Positions 35,801 through 48,300 of a stretch of DNA of 64,000 nucleotides are shown piece by piece. The number at the start of each line of letters is the position of its first letter. Position 1 is the first letter of the stretch. Source of the DNA: Undaria pinnatifida (lineage: Eukaryota; Sar; Phaeophyceae; Laminariales; Alariaceae); the NCBI GenBank assembly GCA_012845835.1, contig JABAKD010000009.1:7281413-7345412 (forward strand), given 5' to 3'. A program made the position numbers and the translations under genes. Below the pieces are notes generated by a model, which had not been told where the DNA came from, ran no database searches, and worked only from the letters and a program-made list of their open reading frames with translations.

Positions 35801-38800
35801 CTCCCGTAGTTGGAAACAAAACACTTGGACTTAGCCTACACCCAGTAGCAGTATTGTAGAGGTTTCCCCAGCAAGGCGGAGGTGGGGATGTGCCAGAGCA
35901 ACATGGCCGCCTTGTAGAGGGAAGCCGCCTTCATTATTCCGGGTTATGAGTGCGTTTTCTGCTCGCGATCAGCAGTTTTGACCGCCTTATATGGGGATAC
36001 CGCCTTACTCGGATCGCCTTCCTGGGGGACCCCTGCTGCTGTAGGACACTTTTTAGCAGCTGGAAAAAAAAGAGAGAGAAAAGAGAGAGTAAATTTTAGA
36101 CCCTTCTATTTTTTTTTAGTTGTATGGGGACTCGTAGTCTAGGGCGGTCTCGGCGCCCCCCGGCGACGCGTGTTAACACTCCTTCGCTCCGCGCTTCGCG
36201 TCGCCTCGCCTCTGTAAATATGGGATGGTTGGTCCCGGTTGGTCAATTCATTCTCGTGTCCGGGGAGACGACACAATAGTTACCACCCCCATGGCTCGCC
36301 CCTCCCTGATTTTCATATATGTTGGGTTGGTGTCGGTTGGCAACGACACTGCAAAACATGCAGCTCAGCTAGACCACCAGGGTACCGTTTTTTTTGGTCG
36401 CGAGGGGCGGCCGATCACAGCTGGCGGTTGAGTTCGATCTTTTGTGCGGGGTGCAGAACGTTTGCTCCGCACAAGGGGAATGATCGTATCACGTAGCGCT
36501 TATGGTAAGGCACCCACGAGGCAGATGCATAGTACTCCCGCTGCTGTCTCTGGAAGTGGCCATACCGGAAATCCAATTATCTCATCGAAGCTGCCATCCA
36601 TATTCAAGTCTGTCTTACGAGCGGTTCTTGGTAGGATGCAGGCCACCCTTCATGCGACTCGCCGAGCACCTCACGGCGCTTCGCGCTTGGTGCAAGCAAT
36701 GCCTGCCTGGTTGGTGAAAACCCGACATGCTCCGTCCCGGCATTGTAGGGGTGCGAGGGTCAACGGCCATAAGATTAAGACTACGGCTATGCATGACTAT
36801 CGAGTACGCCCTCCCCCCCGCCCCCCCTTATGAGACATCCCACCGTACGGGTTTCACTTCTTGACCTGCTCAACTGAGGAACTACCGGTTAGTCTCATAC
36901 TTTTGCGGGAACATATTCGTTTTAGGGCAATTTAATAGCGCATACAATTGTTGGTCAAAATTGCGCGATAGGCTGCCGGCCTTCGACGTCATGATTCGGG
37001 TGAGGTGTTGACAGTACGCTGAGATGTCGGCATTAAGGTGCGCCACCACTTTTCGCCCAAAAATACGTGCCGGATGAACGGTCCCCCCGCAACCCCACAA
37101 AGCCGTCGGGAGGTCGTTCCTTGTTTCTCAAAAATCTGTATGTTTTGCATACCTTACAGTACTAGGCCATGGATTTCGTCATCCGACGGAACTTAAGCTT
37201 TTGCTAAAAACATTTTTTTTTTTCTTTTATCGGGGCCAGATGTAGAGCCCCTCGAGTGCGGAGCTCCAGAAAAAAACAAAAACAGAAAAACTGAGCACTT
37301 TGTACCGAAGCGTGCCTCAATCGAGATCCTCACCTTAACAGCGCTCAGAAACTTCCGCTGCAGCCCCTACCGTGGGATGATTCTCAACTGTGACGCGTGC
37401 TACGATAAATAGTGGTGCACCACTTTTTTTTCTAATATTACCCCTCACTTTAGGAGCTTTAGACATGTACCTCTTAACCCCAAAAAACTGACTTGATCCC
37501 GGATGAAAAATAAACCTGCTTTATCGCGGATGAAAAATCCCGTTGGCGACGCGTGCTACGATAGAGGGGTGCACCTTTTTATTTTTCTAATACTACCCCT
37601 CACTTTAGGAGGTTAAGACCTCTCTCTCCCAAAAAAAATATGTTGGAGGAAAACAAAAACGGCTGCCGGGTGAAGTATCCCAGGGCCTAGGGCACACGAC
37701 GAGAATCATGCAAAAAAAAAAAATGGCCTATTATTTTTTCTTTTCCCGACGATTTTGGACTAGGGAACCGCGTCATTCAGAAACTGGTCCGTTTCAGACG
37801 AAGAGTGCTACCTCTGTCGTAGCACGCGTCAATGCCTCTCATGTGCACACGTCTAGAGACTCACGCCACGACGGTAGAGGCTCGTAACCACTCGAGGAGT
37901 CCTACTCCTCGCCAAAAAAAAATTGTTTTTTGATAGAAACAAGTGCAGCCCGGTGAACAAGACCATGGAGGCTTAAGTATTCCAAAGAAATGTTTGCGGA
38001 AGACATGGATAACCTTCCAAGGGTTGTTGGCTAAGTAGACCCGTCGTTCACAAAACGTTTTAGCCAGAAAGTGGTATACCCTATTACACCTATCGAAGCA
38101 CGCGTCTAGAACCGCCTTCCGTCGGTCGTCCTAGTCTGGCGCGCGTTAGAAAGTGCGGTTGTGTTGGATTATTCGCGAAGGGGTGTTAATTTGGAGAGGT
38201 AGGGTTACGGGACTCACATCGTCCTCGTCTGTGTTCGACGGCAGGTTGATGGTGTTTCCGCACATGATCGACTGCGGGCTCGTCACGGTCTTGATGCCGT
38301 ACGCTTTGCACTCCGTCAGTGTGTTGCCGATCACCTGCGGAATGGTTTGGTTGGTTTGGTTGGTTGGGTTGGGTTGGGTTGGTTAGCCGGTTTGGGTGGC
38401 CGGTTTGGATGGTCAATGACACATTGTGACGCCACCGAAAATATGTGTATCCCACGTAAAGTTTCAAGTGTTTCGTGCTCCCAAAAGTCGATCACCTGCG
38501 GAATGGTTTGATTTTGGTTGGGTTGGTTGGCCGGTCGGATGATGGTGAACGATCCTTTACCACCGAAAAAACTGTATCCCACACTATTTTCAAGTAGTTT
38601 GTCGCCCCGAAAAGGGCGGTAGAGCTCTAAAAGAGTTTAGTGGCCGTACGATGTGTTTGATGTGTGTATCTGGTAACTTCACGTAGAAAAGTGGGGTTTG
38701 TAGAAGCAGACGTGGATGGAAATTCTGATAGATTCACGAACGAACCCGCTCGATCTCCGAGAGAACAAAAAATGCGATAGCCAGAGAGTTAAGAAAACAC

Positions 38801-41800
38801 AAGAACAGCTGCCGTGCTTGCCAGACACGGTTGGTCGGTCGCCTGTGGCATGTGGACAGTGGAGCACCAGAGAGTGTGTAGTGTTGGTGGTAAGATACGA
38901 TAGTTGATCTTCTTGGTGGTGATTGACTGTTGAGGATCTGATGTGGTGTGTGAACGTTATTTAGACCTGAAGAGAACTGTAGTAGGGCTTTCTACTTATC
39001 CTCTTCTGGATTCTGATATGGGGATTCGGGGATGAAGTTGAGAGTTAAGATCGGTTGTTGTCTTGTGTTCGGAGCTAATTCAACAACTTCTCTCTCCTTT
39101 CCTAGCACCTGAATGGTGCCGACCAGCCCCCCGCAGGCCAAGGCGGGATACTTTCTGGTCGGTAGGCCTTGCCCAGCTTAGGCGTGTCTACAGGCATCGG
39201 GGGGGTATATATATAGAGAGCGCGCGCAGCATCGAAGGATTGAAAAGAGTCAGTATTGCGGAGAACCATTATCATATATACAGAGTAAACAGAACCCACG
39301 GTACCTTCATGTTGAATTTAGCGTGGGAACGGCTATTTTTTTTTCTCTCTTTTTTTGTCCAGCACTTCGGCTCTCCAGCTCAACTCGTTTTTGTTTACCC
39401 TCGGCGACCTTCTAGACGACAAGCCGTGGTCACAGGTGCTCTTCCCTTCTCCCGCCCCACCCGGTACTTGCCTTCATTTTTATCGCGCATGTAGGGTTCA
39501 TCCAGCATTCTCACTTTTCATACTTTTATTATCGTCGATTTTGCATCGAATTTCGCCAAATCGCGCTCTCACGCTTTCGTCCTGTCGATTTGTATTGTGA
39601 GAAAGAGTCTCCTGTGATGATTCGAACCTACGACCTCGACCTCAATAGATGTGCGGCTTGAAACTGGACCACCGGGGGCGCCGGCACGATTAATCCCCCC
39701 TGTCTTTTACTAACCGAATTGAGTCCTGATTAGTACTGTGTGGTCGGCCCCCCGCAATAGCATGGTGTGCTCGTTAGAAATGATCGACTTTCTGTGCTTC
39801 ATCCGCACATAGGTGCGACGACTAGTCGGTGTGTGATCGGCCGCCAAGACCAAATTATTTGCTGCTTCCGCCGCTGTCGTCGCTTAGGGAAGAAGAGAGC
39901 ACCGTGGCCGTGGCCATTTCTATGCCAGTTTCCGGTAACTCTTGCTTTATGGCAGGCGTTGCTGGCTTATTTTTGTGCAATACGCACATTTTGTAGGTAT
40001 ATCTATACCTATGCCAATTGCCGGTACATTGGTTATGACAGGCGTTGCTGGCTTTTGCGCAGTATTCACGCACAGATCGTAGGTCTGCAGCGTATACGTG
40101 GGAATATATATATATGTATATGACCGTGTTACACCAAAGCTATGCATGTACCGTGTGTGTACATGGATGGTGAGATAGTCACCATATCCGTCGAGCTATC
40201 GGCAGATCGCAGAGCAAACCTTCAACGTGCGTGTTGCGTCAACAAGAGCTATTGCTGAACTACACCGCGCATACCCTTGTCCGTACGCCTTGAGAAAGCG
40301 CAGCAGCGTTTTTTCCCCGCGCGCACACACACACCTGATTGTTGATGCCGTATTGTCGCCCGTCGACTTCATTGCCGCCTACGCGTACACCTGCCCCTGT
40401 CGTGTTCTCGATCAAGTTATTTTCGATGATGGTCCCATCTCCGTGGCTAGCGATGCCTGTCGCATCCCGTTTCACGCGAGACAGCGAAGCACGGCAACGA
40501 AGGGGCGGCGATCGCTTAAGAGGACCACCATTTGCGCAGTCGGCGAAGAACGTCGAGGCCTTTGAATTTGTTTCAATGGACCGCTGCTTAGTCGGCGGAG
40601 AACGTGGAAGCGTGGGAAGTTGTCCTAACGGACCGCTACCATTTAGTCGGGGCGAAGAACGTTGTGAGGTGTGGGAATCTTTTTTTTTTTGGATCGCTGC
40701 ACTTTAATCGGGACGAATGACTAGAGTTCAAACGCTACCCCCCCCCCCCCGCTCTAAATCCTGGTACAGCAGCAGTTATTGTCCCCAAGAGCGTAGGTGC
40801 GGTTTCAACCCTTTTAATGTCCCCATAAAACGCCTTCACCACTGGAACTCTTTTAGGGAAAAACACTTGAATTTAGTATAGATAGGGAGATATTTTGGGG
40901 CTCCTAAGAGTCGTTCTACGGTACCCCTCCCAACATTTCTTGAACGAAATCGCCGGTTTTGAAACCAGCTCCCGGCCGCATTTCCCAAAATACGGTGCCC
41001 CTTGCCCCCCCGGACGTCATCATTCGTTAGTCCCTTCTTTGCAAGCAAAAACATATACGGAAGATTGTATTTTTCATGTAATCGTTCCTCACGTCGAGCA
41101 GCCATGATGAAGCGTCCGTTAAAGCAAATCGCTGGTTTTGGGGGGGGGGCTATCGTAGAGTCAGTCCTAAATGGGCGCCTTAAACCGCACCTTCCTACGC
41201 TCTTGGGGAAAAAGTAGTTGATCGGCAAAAAAACGGCGAGATGCGCGAATCGTTTCAATGGACCACTACACCTTTTTTTTCATCGTCGAACAACGGCAAG
41301 GTGCATAAATAATTTTACTGGACCACCTGTTGAAGAATTGGAGGGGAAAGGCGTGGTGTGTACCAATGGTCACAATCACGGTAATGCACCAGGCAGCGCT
41401 ACTGTAGACGCGACCGCCCTTCTGCACACCGCACTTGATCGGCGAATAACAGCAAGGTGTGGAAATAGGTCGGACGAGCCGCTGCACTAAATCGGCGAAG
41501 AAAGGCAAGGTGCCTCTGAATCGTTTTCTGCTATGTACCGGCGAAGAACGTCGAGGTGCGGGAAGTGTTGCAGGAGGAATGCCGTATGTACTTAGTCGGC
41601 GAAGGACGGCATGGTTTTGAACCGTTTTAATGGGCCGTCGTAATTAGTAGTTAGTCGGCGAACAAAGCGGGGATCGTTCTATTGGGACCACTACTTAATT
41701 GGTGAAGAACGGCAAGGTTGCTTGAATCGTTTTACTGGGTGACTGCGCTTAACCGTCGAAGAACAGCAAGGTGCCGCAATCGCGTTCTTAAACGGGCTAC

Positions 41801-44800
41801 TATGCTTATGCGGCGAAGAACAGCAAAAGTGCGGGAATAATGGTTGTATTGTGACTACCGTACTCGGCAAACCAACCAAATGTTGCATCATTTTTTAGTC
41901 GGGTTGTTTGTGGCAGCTCCACGAACCCGTTTTTGCCACTGAAAAAAAAAGATATCACGCTACTGTAATTCCAGGCACAGTTAAGGTCCCCCGATAAGGC
42001 GGTCTGATTAGTGCGGTATCCCGATATAAGGCGGTCAAAATTGCTTGGCGCGACTGGGGAATTGCGCTCTTACCCTGGAAATAATAAGGCGGCTTCCCCC
42101 AACAAGGCGGTCATGTTTGCTCTGGCACAACTCTGCCTCGCTGGGGGGACACCCCTGCTGCAGTCGGACCCTTAAAGTGTCGGGGCAGGGTTAACCCCCG
42201 TTAGCATTGCACCCGCGTTTTTTGGGGAGAAACTACTTAAAATTAGTATGGCCTGACCAAGAACGGCCAGCCCCGCCCGCAAGTCTATGGTGTATTCATG
42301 CGCAGCATAGCGAGTGGTCTTATTCACTCGCCAGGCATTTATTTGCTCTCTCAGCGAGCAAATAAATGCGGCTCATGGCAGTTGCTGGCCTAGCCCCCGT
42401 CAATGTGTTTTCCCCCCAAGAAAGACTGGTCGTCCTCGTTTCTCTATCTGACCCCAGATCCCGGACAGAAAACATGCCTAACTCTCCATTCCAACAGAAG
42501 AAGTAAACCGCGTTTTATCCGTCATATACAGCACTGTATAGGGGTCCTCCAGCAACGCGGCGATGTGCGAGAGCAACATGACCGCCTTATCGGGGGAAGC
42601 CGCCTTACTCTTTCCGGCGTATGCGTGCAATTCCTCAGTCTCGCCAAGCAATTTTGACCGCCTTGTATCGGGATACCGCCTTGTAAAGGGATACGGCCTT
42701 ATATGGGGATACCCCTACAAGTGTTCTGCAATGCGTTTTCGAAGGCCGCAACACTGCGACCGACCTCGGACATATATCCACGGAACATGTTTTTCTTATC
42801 CCCGTCTGCACATTTTGCGGCCGGACATATTGTTCTTTGCGCAGAGTGAGCAGCGGCAAGAAGACCTGAAAGCAAAATCGCACCTCCCGACTCCGGATCG
42901 TTCTGCATGGAAATTTCGTTGTTTTCGATGATTGTGTCCAGGCAGCCTTCCTTCACGTCCACGCCCTCGTTTCCCTGACAGACACGTCCACACCGGTTTA
43001 TTGGGTCGGGCGGCTTAGAGAGGGGGGAAGGCGTGTTGGAGTACGCACACCCGTTCCAGCAAGCACACGTGCCAAGAATCAACGAGCACTCAACGAAGAA
43101 GAAATAATTAAGTACTTTAATTGTGGCTATCGTGTTTGTCATCCGACCATGTATGCGTAGTAATTGGTGGGGGCGGGGGCGGGGGAGGGGGCGTCCTCAT
43201 TTGTTTATTTGCCGTAGCCGTTTGACCATTGATCACGCGTCCCCTTTCGAAACAGGTAGCCGTTCCTGATCGCCTCTAGTGAAGATGCCTCCAACATTTG
43301 GGTGCTCCTTTTACGTCTCATTCCAAAAATTACATCAAGAACAAGTTTTTGCTTATCGTATCCCCTTCCTGTTCTGGCCGTGTGTGGCCACCATCTGATT
43401 TTGAACATATCAGGTATAGCCCTCTTTTCCCCGCTACTATCTATAGTGTACCAAACTTCTCATGTCATGCCGGGTGACGTTTTGCATTAAAGTCCACCTA
43501 CCTTCTATTCTTTTCCGGAGGATATAGAAAAACAAAAAGGACAAAGACAACGTCCACCTTCGACGGTGGTATACCGTAGGAACCATCGTCTTTATTCAAT
43601 TCAGTTCCATACTCAATCGGGATTTCGCTTGTTGACAATAAATAACACTGTTGGGTAAGAAGGGATGAAAGCCTCCACGCACATGGGTCGCAATGATGTT
43701 GTTCCTGACGACGTTCCCGACGGATGCGTCTGGGTCGTCCGAGTAGTTTTTCCCGTCGTCCCACTGATTGCTTGCCGTCCCTATGTCTAGTTGGGGGAGA
43801 CACCAGACGAGACAAAAACGGGGCAATGTGATCGGCGTTCCACGCTGATGAGTTGTGTGAATATCGTCGACATAACAAGTTCATATATATTTTGCTTTTT
43901 CAATAGAAGCCTACCGTTTTGATGCTGCAAAACGTGTCCCACGCCGTAACTCCAAGTCGTCCCCCCCCCCCCCCCCCCCCCCCCCCAAGCACGTTGGGTG
44001 CAGTTTGACAGGAGTTTAACACCATTTTGGACGAAATCATAGGGACCGAGTTGGGGTATTGATAAAAAGTACCAAACGATCCTTACATTTGAGGTCAGGG
44101 CGGGCGGTCTGCATCACTCCCGTCAGCTAAAAATATCACGTAAGGCGCGTGCTACGATAGGTGGTGGTGCACCACTTTTTTTCTAACACTACCCCTCACT
44201 TTAGGAGGTTAAGACATGTCCTTCCTAACCCCAAAAAACTGATTTGATCCCGGTTGAAAAATAAACCTGCTTTATCGCGGATAAAGAATCCCCATGGCCT
44301 AGGTACACGACCAGAATCATGCGTAAAAAAATGGCCTGTTTTTCCGACTTTATCGCGGTTTAAGAAGCTTCGTCATTCAGAAACTGGGGTCCATTTCAGA
44401 CGAAAAGTGCATGTACCTCTCTATCGTAGCATGTGAGCCTACGATGATAGACGTGCACCATCATTTTTTTTTCCAATACTACCCATCACTTTAGGAGGTT
44501 AAGACATGCCCTTCTTAACCCCCAAAAAACTGACTTGATCCCGGATGAAAAATAAACCCGCTTTATAGCGGATGAAAAACCCCCATGGCCTCGATATACG
44601 ACGAGAACCAAGCAAGAAAAAGTGACCTATTTCCGACGAAATTTGGGTTAAAAGGAGCCCCGTCATTCAGAAACCGATCCATTTTCACCAAAAAAAGGTA
44701 TACCTCAATACCTCTATCGTGCCATTTTCGCCAAAAAAAGGTATACCTCAATACCTCTATCGTGCCACGCGTTTCAAAAGTTATACCTGGTACTGTCGTT

Positions 44801-45314
44801 GCTCTGATTTATTAGGCAACGCTATAGTCGGTCCAATATAGACTATACTCACAAATCCCCTCTCCGTTCTTCTCCCCGGTGGTGTTGTACACGAAGTCAT
44901 ACAGCCCACAGTCGGAGATCTCGTTCCCGTCGATGTCTGCGTACGTAACGAAGTCTACAAGCACGGGGGCCGCCAAGCATACACCAGAGAGGGAGGCGCG
45001 CGTAGGACGACAGGCTAGGGCGTTATGAGATCATCGTTGGCGGCACTCACGCGCCCTCCGTCTTTGTTGGTTGTCTGCCAGATCCGCCATCATGGGTCCT
45101 ATAAAAACGTCGATCGATAGCTTGGATGTGGAGGCTACCGTCTGTGACAAGGTTAATAGTCACACACATACTACTCTCGATTGAAAACCGAAGCCTGTTT
45201 TTGTCGAAGGCCGGCGGCGGGGGGCAGACGCCCAGCGACGCGCGTCTGTGTACAGAAACATGTCGACGAAAAAAAGTTTCCGCAAAAAAAAAACCACAAA
45301 CTCCCCGCCGTCTC

Positions 45315-45362
<48 letters not shown>

Positions 45363-48300
45363 TGTCGTCCCCCCTGAAGTGGGAAGAACTCGGTTCTGAA
45401 AACCCTCACTACTAATACTATGTAGGGTGTGTGTTGTACACCATCGCGCCGTATATTATAGTAGTCGACCCCCGCCTTTGATGATGCCGCGCAACCGCCT
45501 TGTTCTGCAGGCGTGCCGTCTTCATTATTAGGATCGGGCAACCGACTTTTTTTGTGTGGGAATCGACGCACGCGCGAGCAGTGATGCAACTGATCACGGT
45601 TGGGCAAGGGAGAGGGGGGGGGGGGGGGGGGGGGGGAGGGAATACGTATTCTTCATGGCCTTTAGCTTCGTGCCTGTAGACTATGCGGTTAGCATCGCGT
45701 TGTGATTTGGCGGCTCGCGTCGACCACTCGCTTGACTGTTGCTTCGGCAGCTGAAGGGTGTCACACACTCCTGTTATTAATCGGCTTTATTGCTTCTTTT
45801 TTCAAAAGCCAGGCATTGTTTTGACGCTTCAGACGCAACGCAAGATGATGCAAACGTCGTCCTAGCATTGAAACCACGGGTTGCTCATAATTGAAATAGC
45901 ACGCTATCATGAAAAAAAAAAAAAAAACTTACTCAACGCGACGACTTGAAATAGCACGCTATCACCAAAAGCTCGCTCACCGCGACGATTTGCAATAGAA
46001 CGCTATCATTACAAAAAACATCTACAATAATAATCTCTAGACTTTTCAGATTTTCCCCATGTTGAAGTTGAGAAATACTCTCCTTGGTATCCCCAGGAAA
46101 TGAAACGGCTTGGATATTGACAGAGGTCCGCCGTATATCCGGCCGACCTGCCATCCCGCCGTTTCAGGGGGAGAGAGTGTTATAAGGCTTAGTTTGGGTA
46201 AGCTATTGGTTAACCATGTGCAAGTGGCCAAACGGACTACTAATACCCCACTAGACTAATACCTTAACAAAAGCTCGCTCACCGCGGAGACGGATGCATT
46301 CGCCGCCGGCATTCTGAATCTTCATCCCGATGATTTCCAGCCCGTCTAGGGCGGACATGTAGCCCCCGCTCCGCTCCGAAGGTTCGCGACCGGCTGTGGA
46401 TTGCACACAAACAAACGACAAGCAGTAGTTACTACTGCTGTACGCAGACCTATGGGTTTTTTAATTCCACGCTGACTGCTTGGAGTGCTGCACATTGATA
46501 CCACAGGGTTTGCATCTTCTACGACAGGCAAAGCGCGCTCACAACGCGCAAATGTCCTGAGTTGGTGCTGTTTGCGTGTGCATCAAGTAACTCTGTTCTC
46601 TATAGAACAATGTTTTGTGGTATATTGGCCTTGAGGCGATCATGCCACGAGTATGTGCGTAGAGCCCCATGCTCATGCTTGTGTTACTCAGGATCGATAG
46701 ATAGCCACTCACTCGTACTGTTGTTGCAATAACGTACCGATTGGTTGGCGGAGGGTCATAGGAGGGATAATACCACTACCTTACTGAAGGATACTCGATT
46801 TATGAAGATGTGGGGAAAGGAAACGGGCAAATGGTTGGCGGAAGATACCACTGCATTATGGTGCGACCATTCGACTTCATATTAGGTACTGCTGCGGCTT
46901 TATGAAAGGATATTCGATTTACATCGGAACGGCATCTACGCTATTATAATGTCGGAGGGCCAAAAATATATATATATATATAAGCATCCTGCATTAAGGG
47001 TTTTTTTTCTTGATTTCGTCTGTGGGGGTAGAAATATACGTATATATAGTCTAGACTATGTCGAAACGGAATCATGTGCTGTGTACGCTATATTATCGGA
47101 GGGCAATAATAACAAACAGCAATAATCATCTTTACAACATAGTCTAATTTTGTAAAAAAACAATCCAACTTCATCCAACGGTAAAATCCATCGACACACA
47201 CGCACCCCACGAACGACAGAGCTTACCAGGTATCATACGGTAGAGCCCTCTTCAGCCTTTTTTTTTTAGCTGAAGTGCGGGAGCTCCTTCATTCACCCCC
47301 CCCCAAAAAAAAAATCGACGGGGAGAGCGATCATTCTTGTTTTTTTGCGGGATTTTTCTTTTGTATGTGCCTGGTGTTGTAAGGCTTAGTTTGGGTAAGC
47401 TATAGGTTGACCTTTTGCAAGTGGTCAAACGGACTCTGATACCCCACTAATACCTTAACAAATGGCGTCGTCGACGGACCATGGGTTTTTTGGGTCGTGA
47501 GTTCGAGCGCCACATCCACCATAATAAACTTTTTCAGATTTTCCCCATGTTGTCGAACTCGAAAAATACTCTCCCAGGTATCCCCAGGAAATGAAACCGC
47601 TTGGATATTGACAGGTCCGCCCGTATACCCGGCCGACCTGGTATCCCGCCGTTTCTGGAGGGGAGAGTGTCATAAGGCTTAGCTTGGGTAAGCTATTGGT
47701 TAACCTTTTGCAAGTGGTCGAACGGACAAATACCCCCTCTAGTACCTTAACAGTGGGCCATGGATGGATTGGCTACACTTTCAGTTCACTCAAAAATCAA
47801 GTTGTTGTTGTTGTTTGGGAGGGGCGGGGGCGGGGGAGGAGGGGTGAGGGGTAGAGCTAGCTCCTCAAGCCGAGAACCTCAGAAGGGCAAAACAAAAGTA
47901 AGTACCAACGACGCAGCTCGCAAAGATGAGTATTGACTTGAAATTCGTCGAACTCACGGCTGACGTCCTTGAAAAATATTTTTTATCAGAACAAAAACAA
48001 AAGCAAAAACAAAACGTTTGAACACCTTCTTCTACCGTTTCGTCCGCACGACAGAGCGCAGAGCAGAATAAGCTTCTAAGAATTTTTCTTGGGCTCTCCT
48101 ACCATGAGGAGGATACCTGTCAACATCTCACCCGACTTGCGACTTCGAAGTAGACATTCGTTCGCGCAATCCGACCAAGCCTTCCTGAAACAAGTTGTTC
48201 CTCTCCTCGCTCGACGAGCTCAACCAATCAGTACGAGGCCAGACACGTTTTGGTCATAAAAAAATGCAACCCCGCACTGCCGTGCGGGATGACTCGGCAT

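Noticed and set aside
40335-40475. Assignment of the beta-helix gene as mannuronan C5-epimerase.
   Set aside because: Fold and lineage would fit, but the DPHD catalytic motif is not present in any exon. The tempting YGINNQ is not YGFDPH.
47455-47673. 72-codon minus-strand frame ending GARTHDPKNPWSVDDAIC.
   Set aside because: It is the interior of TRIM copy C read as protein. The same frame is broken in other copies.
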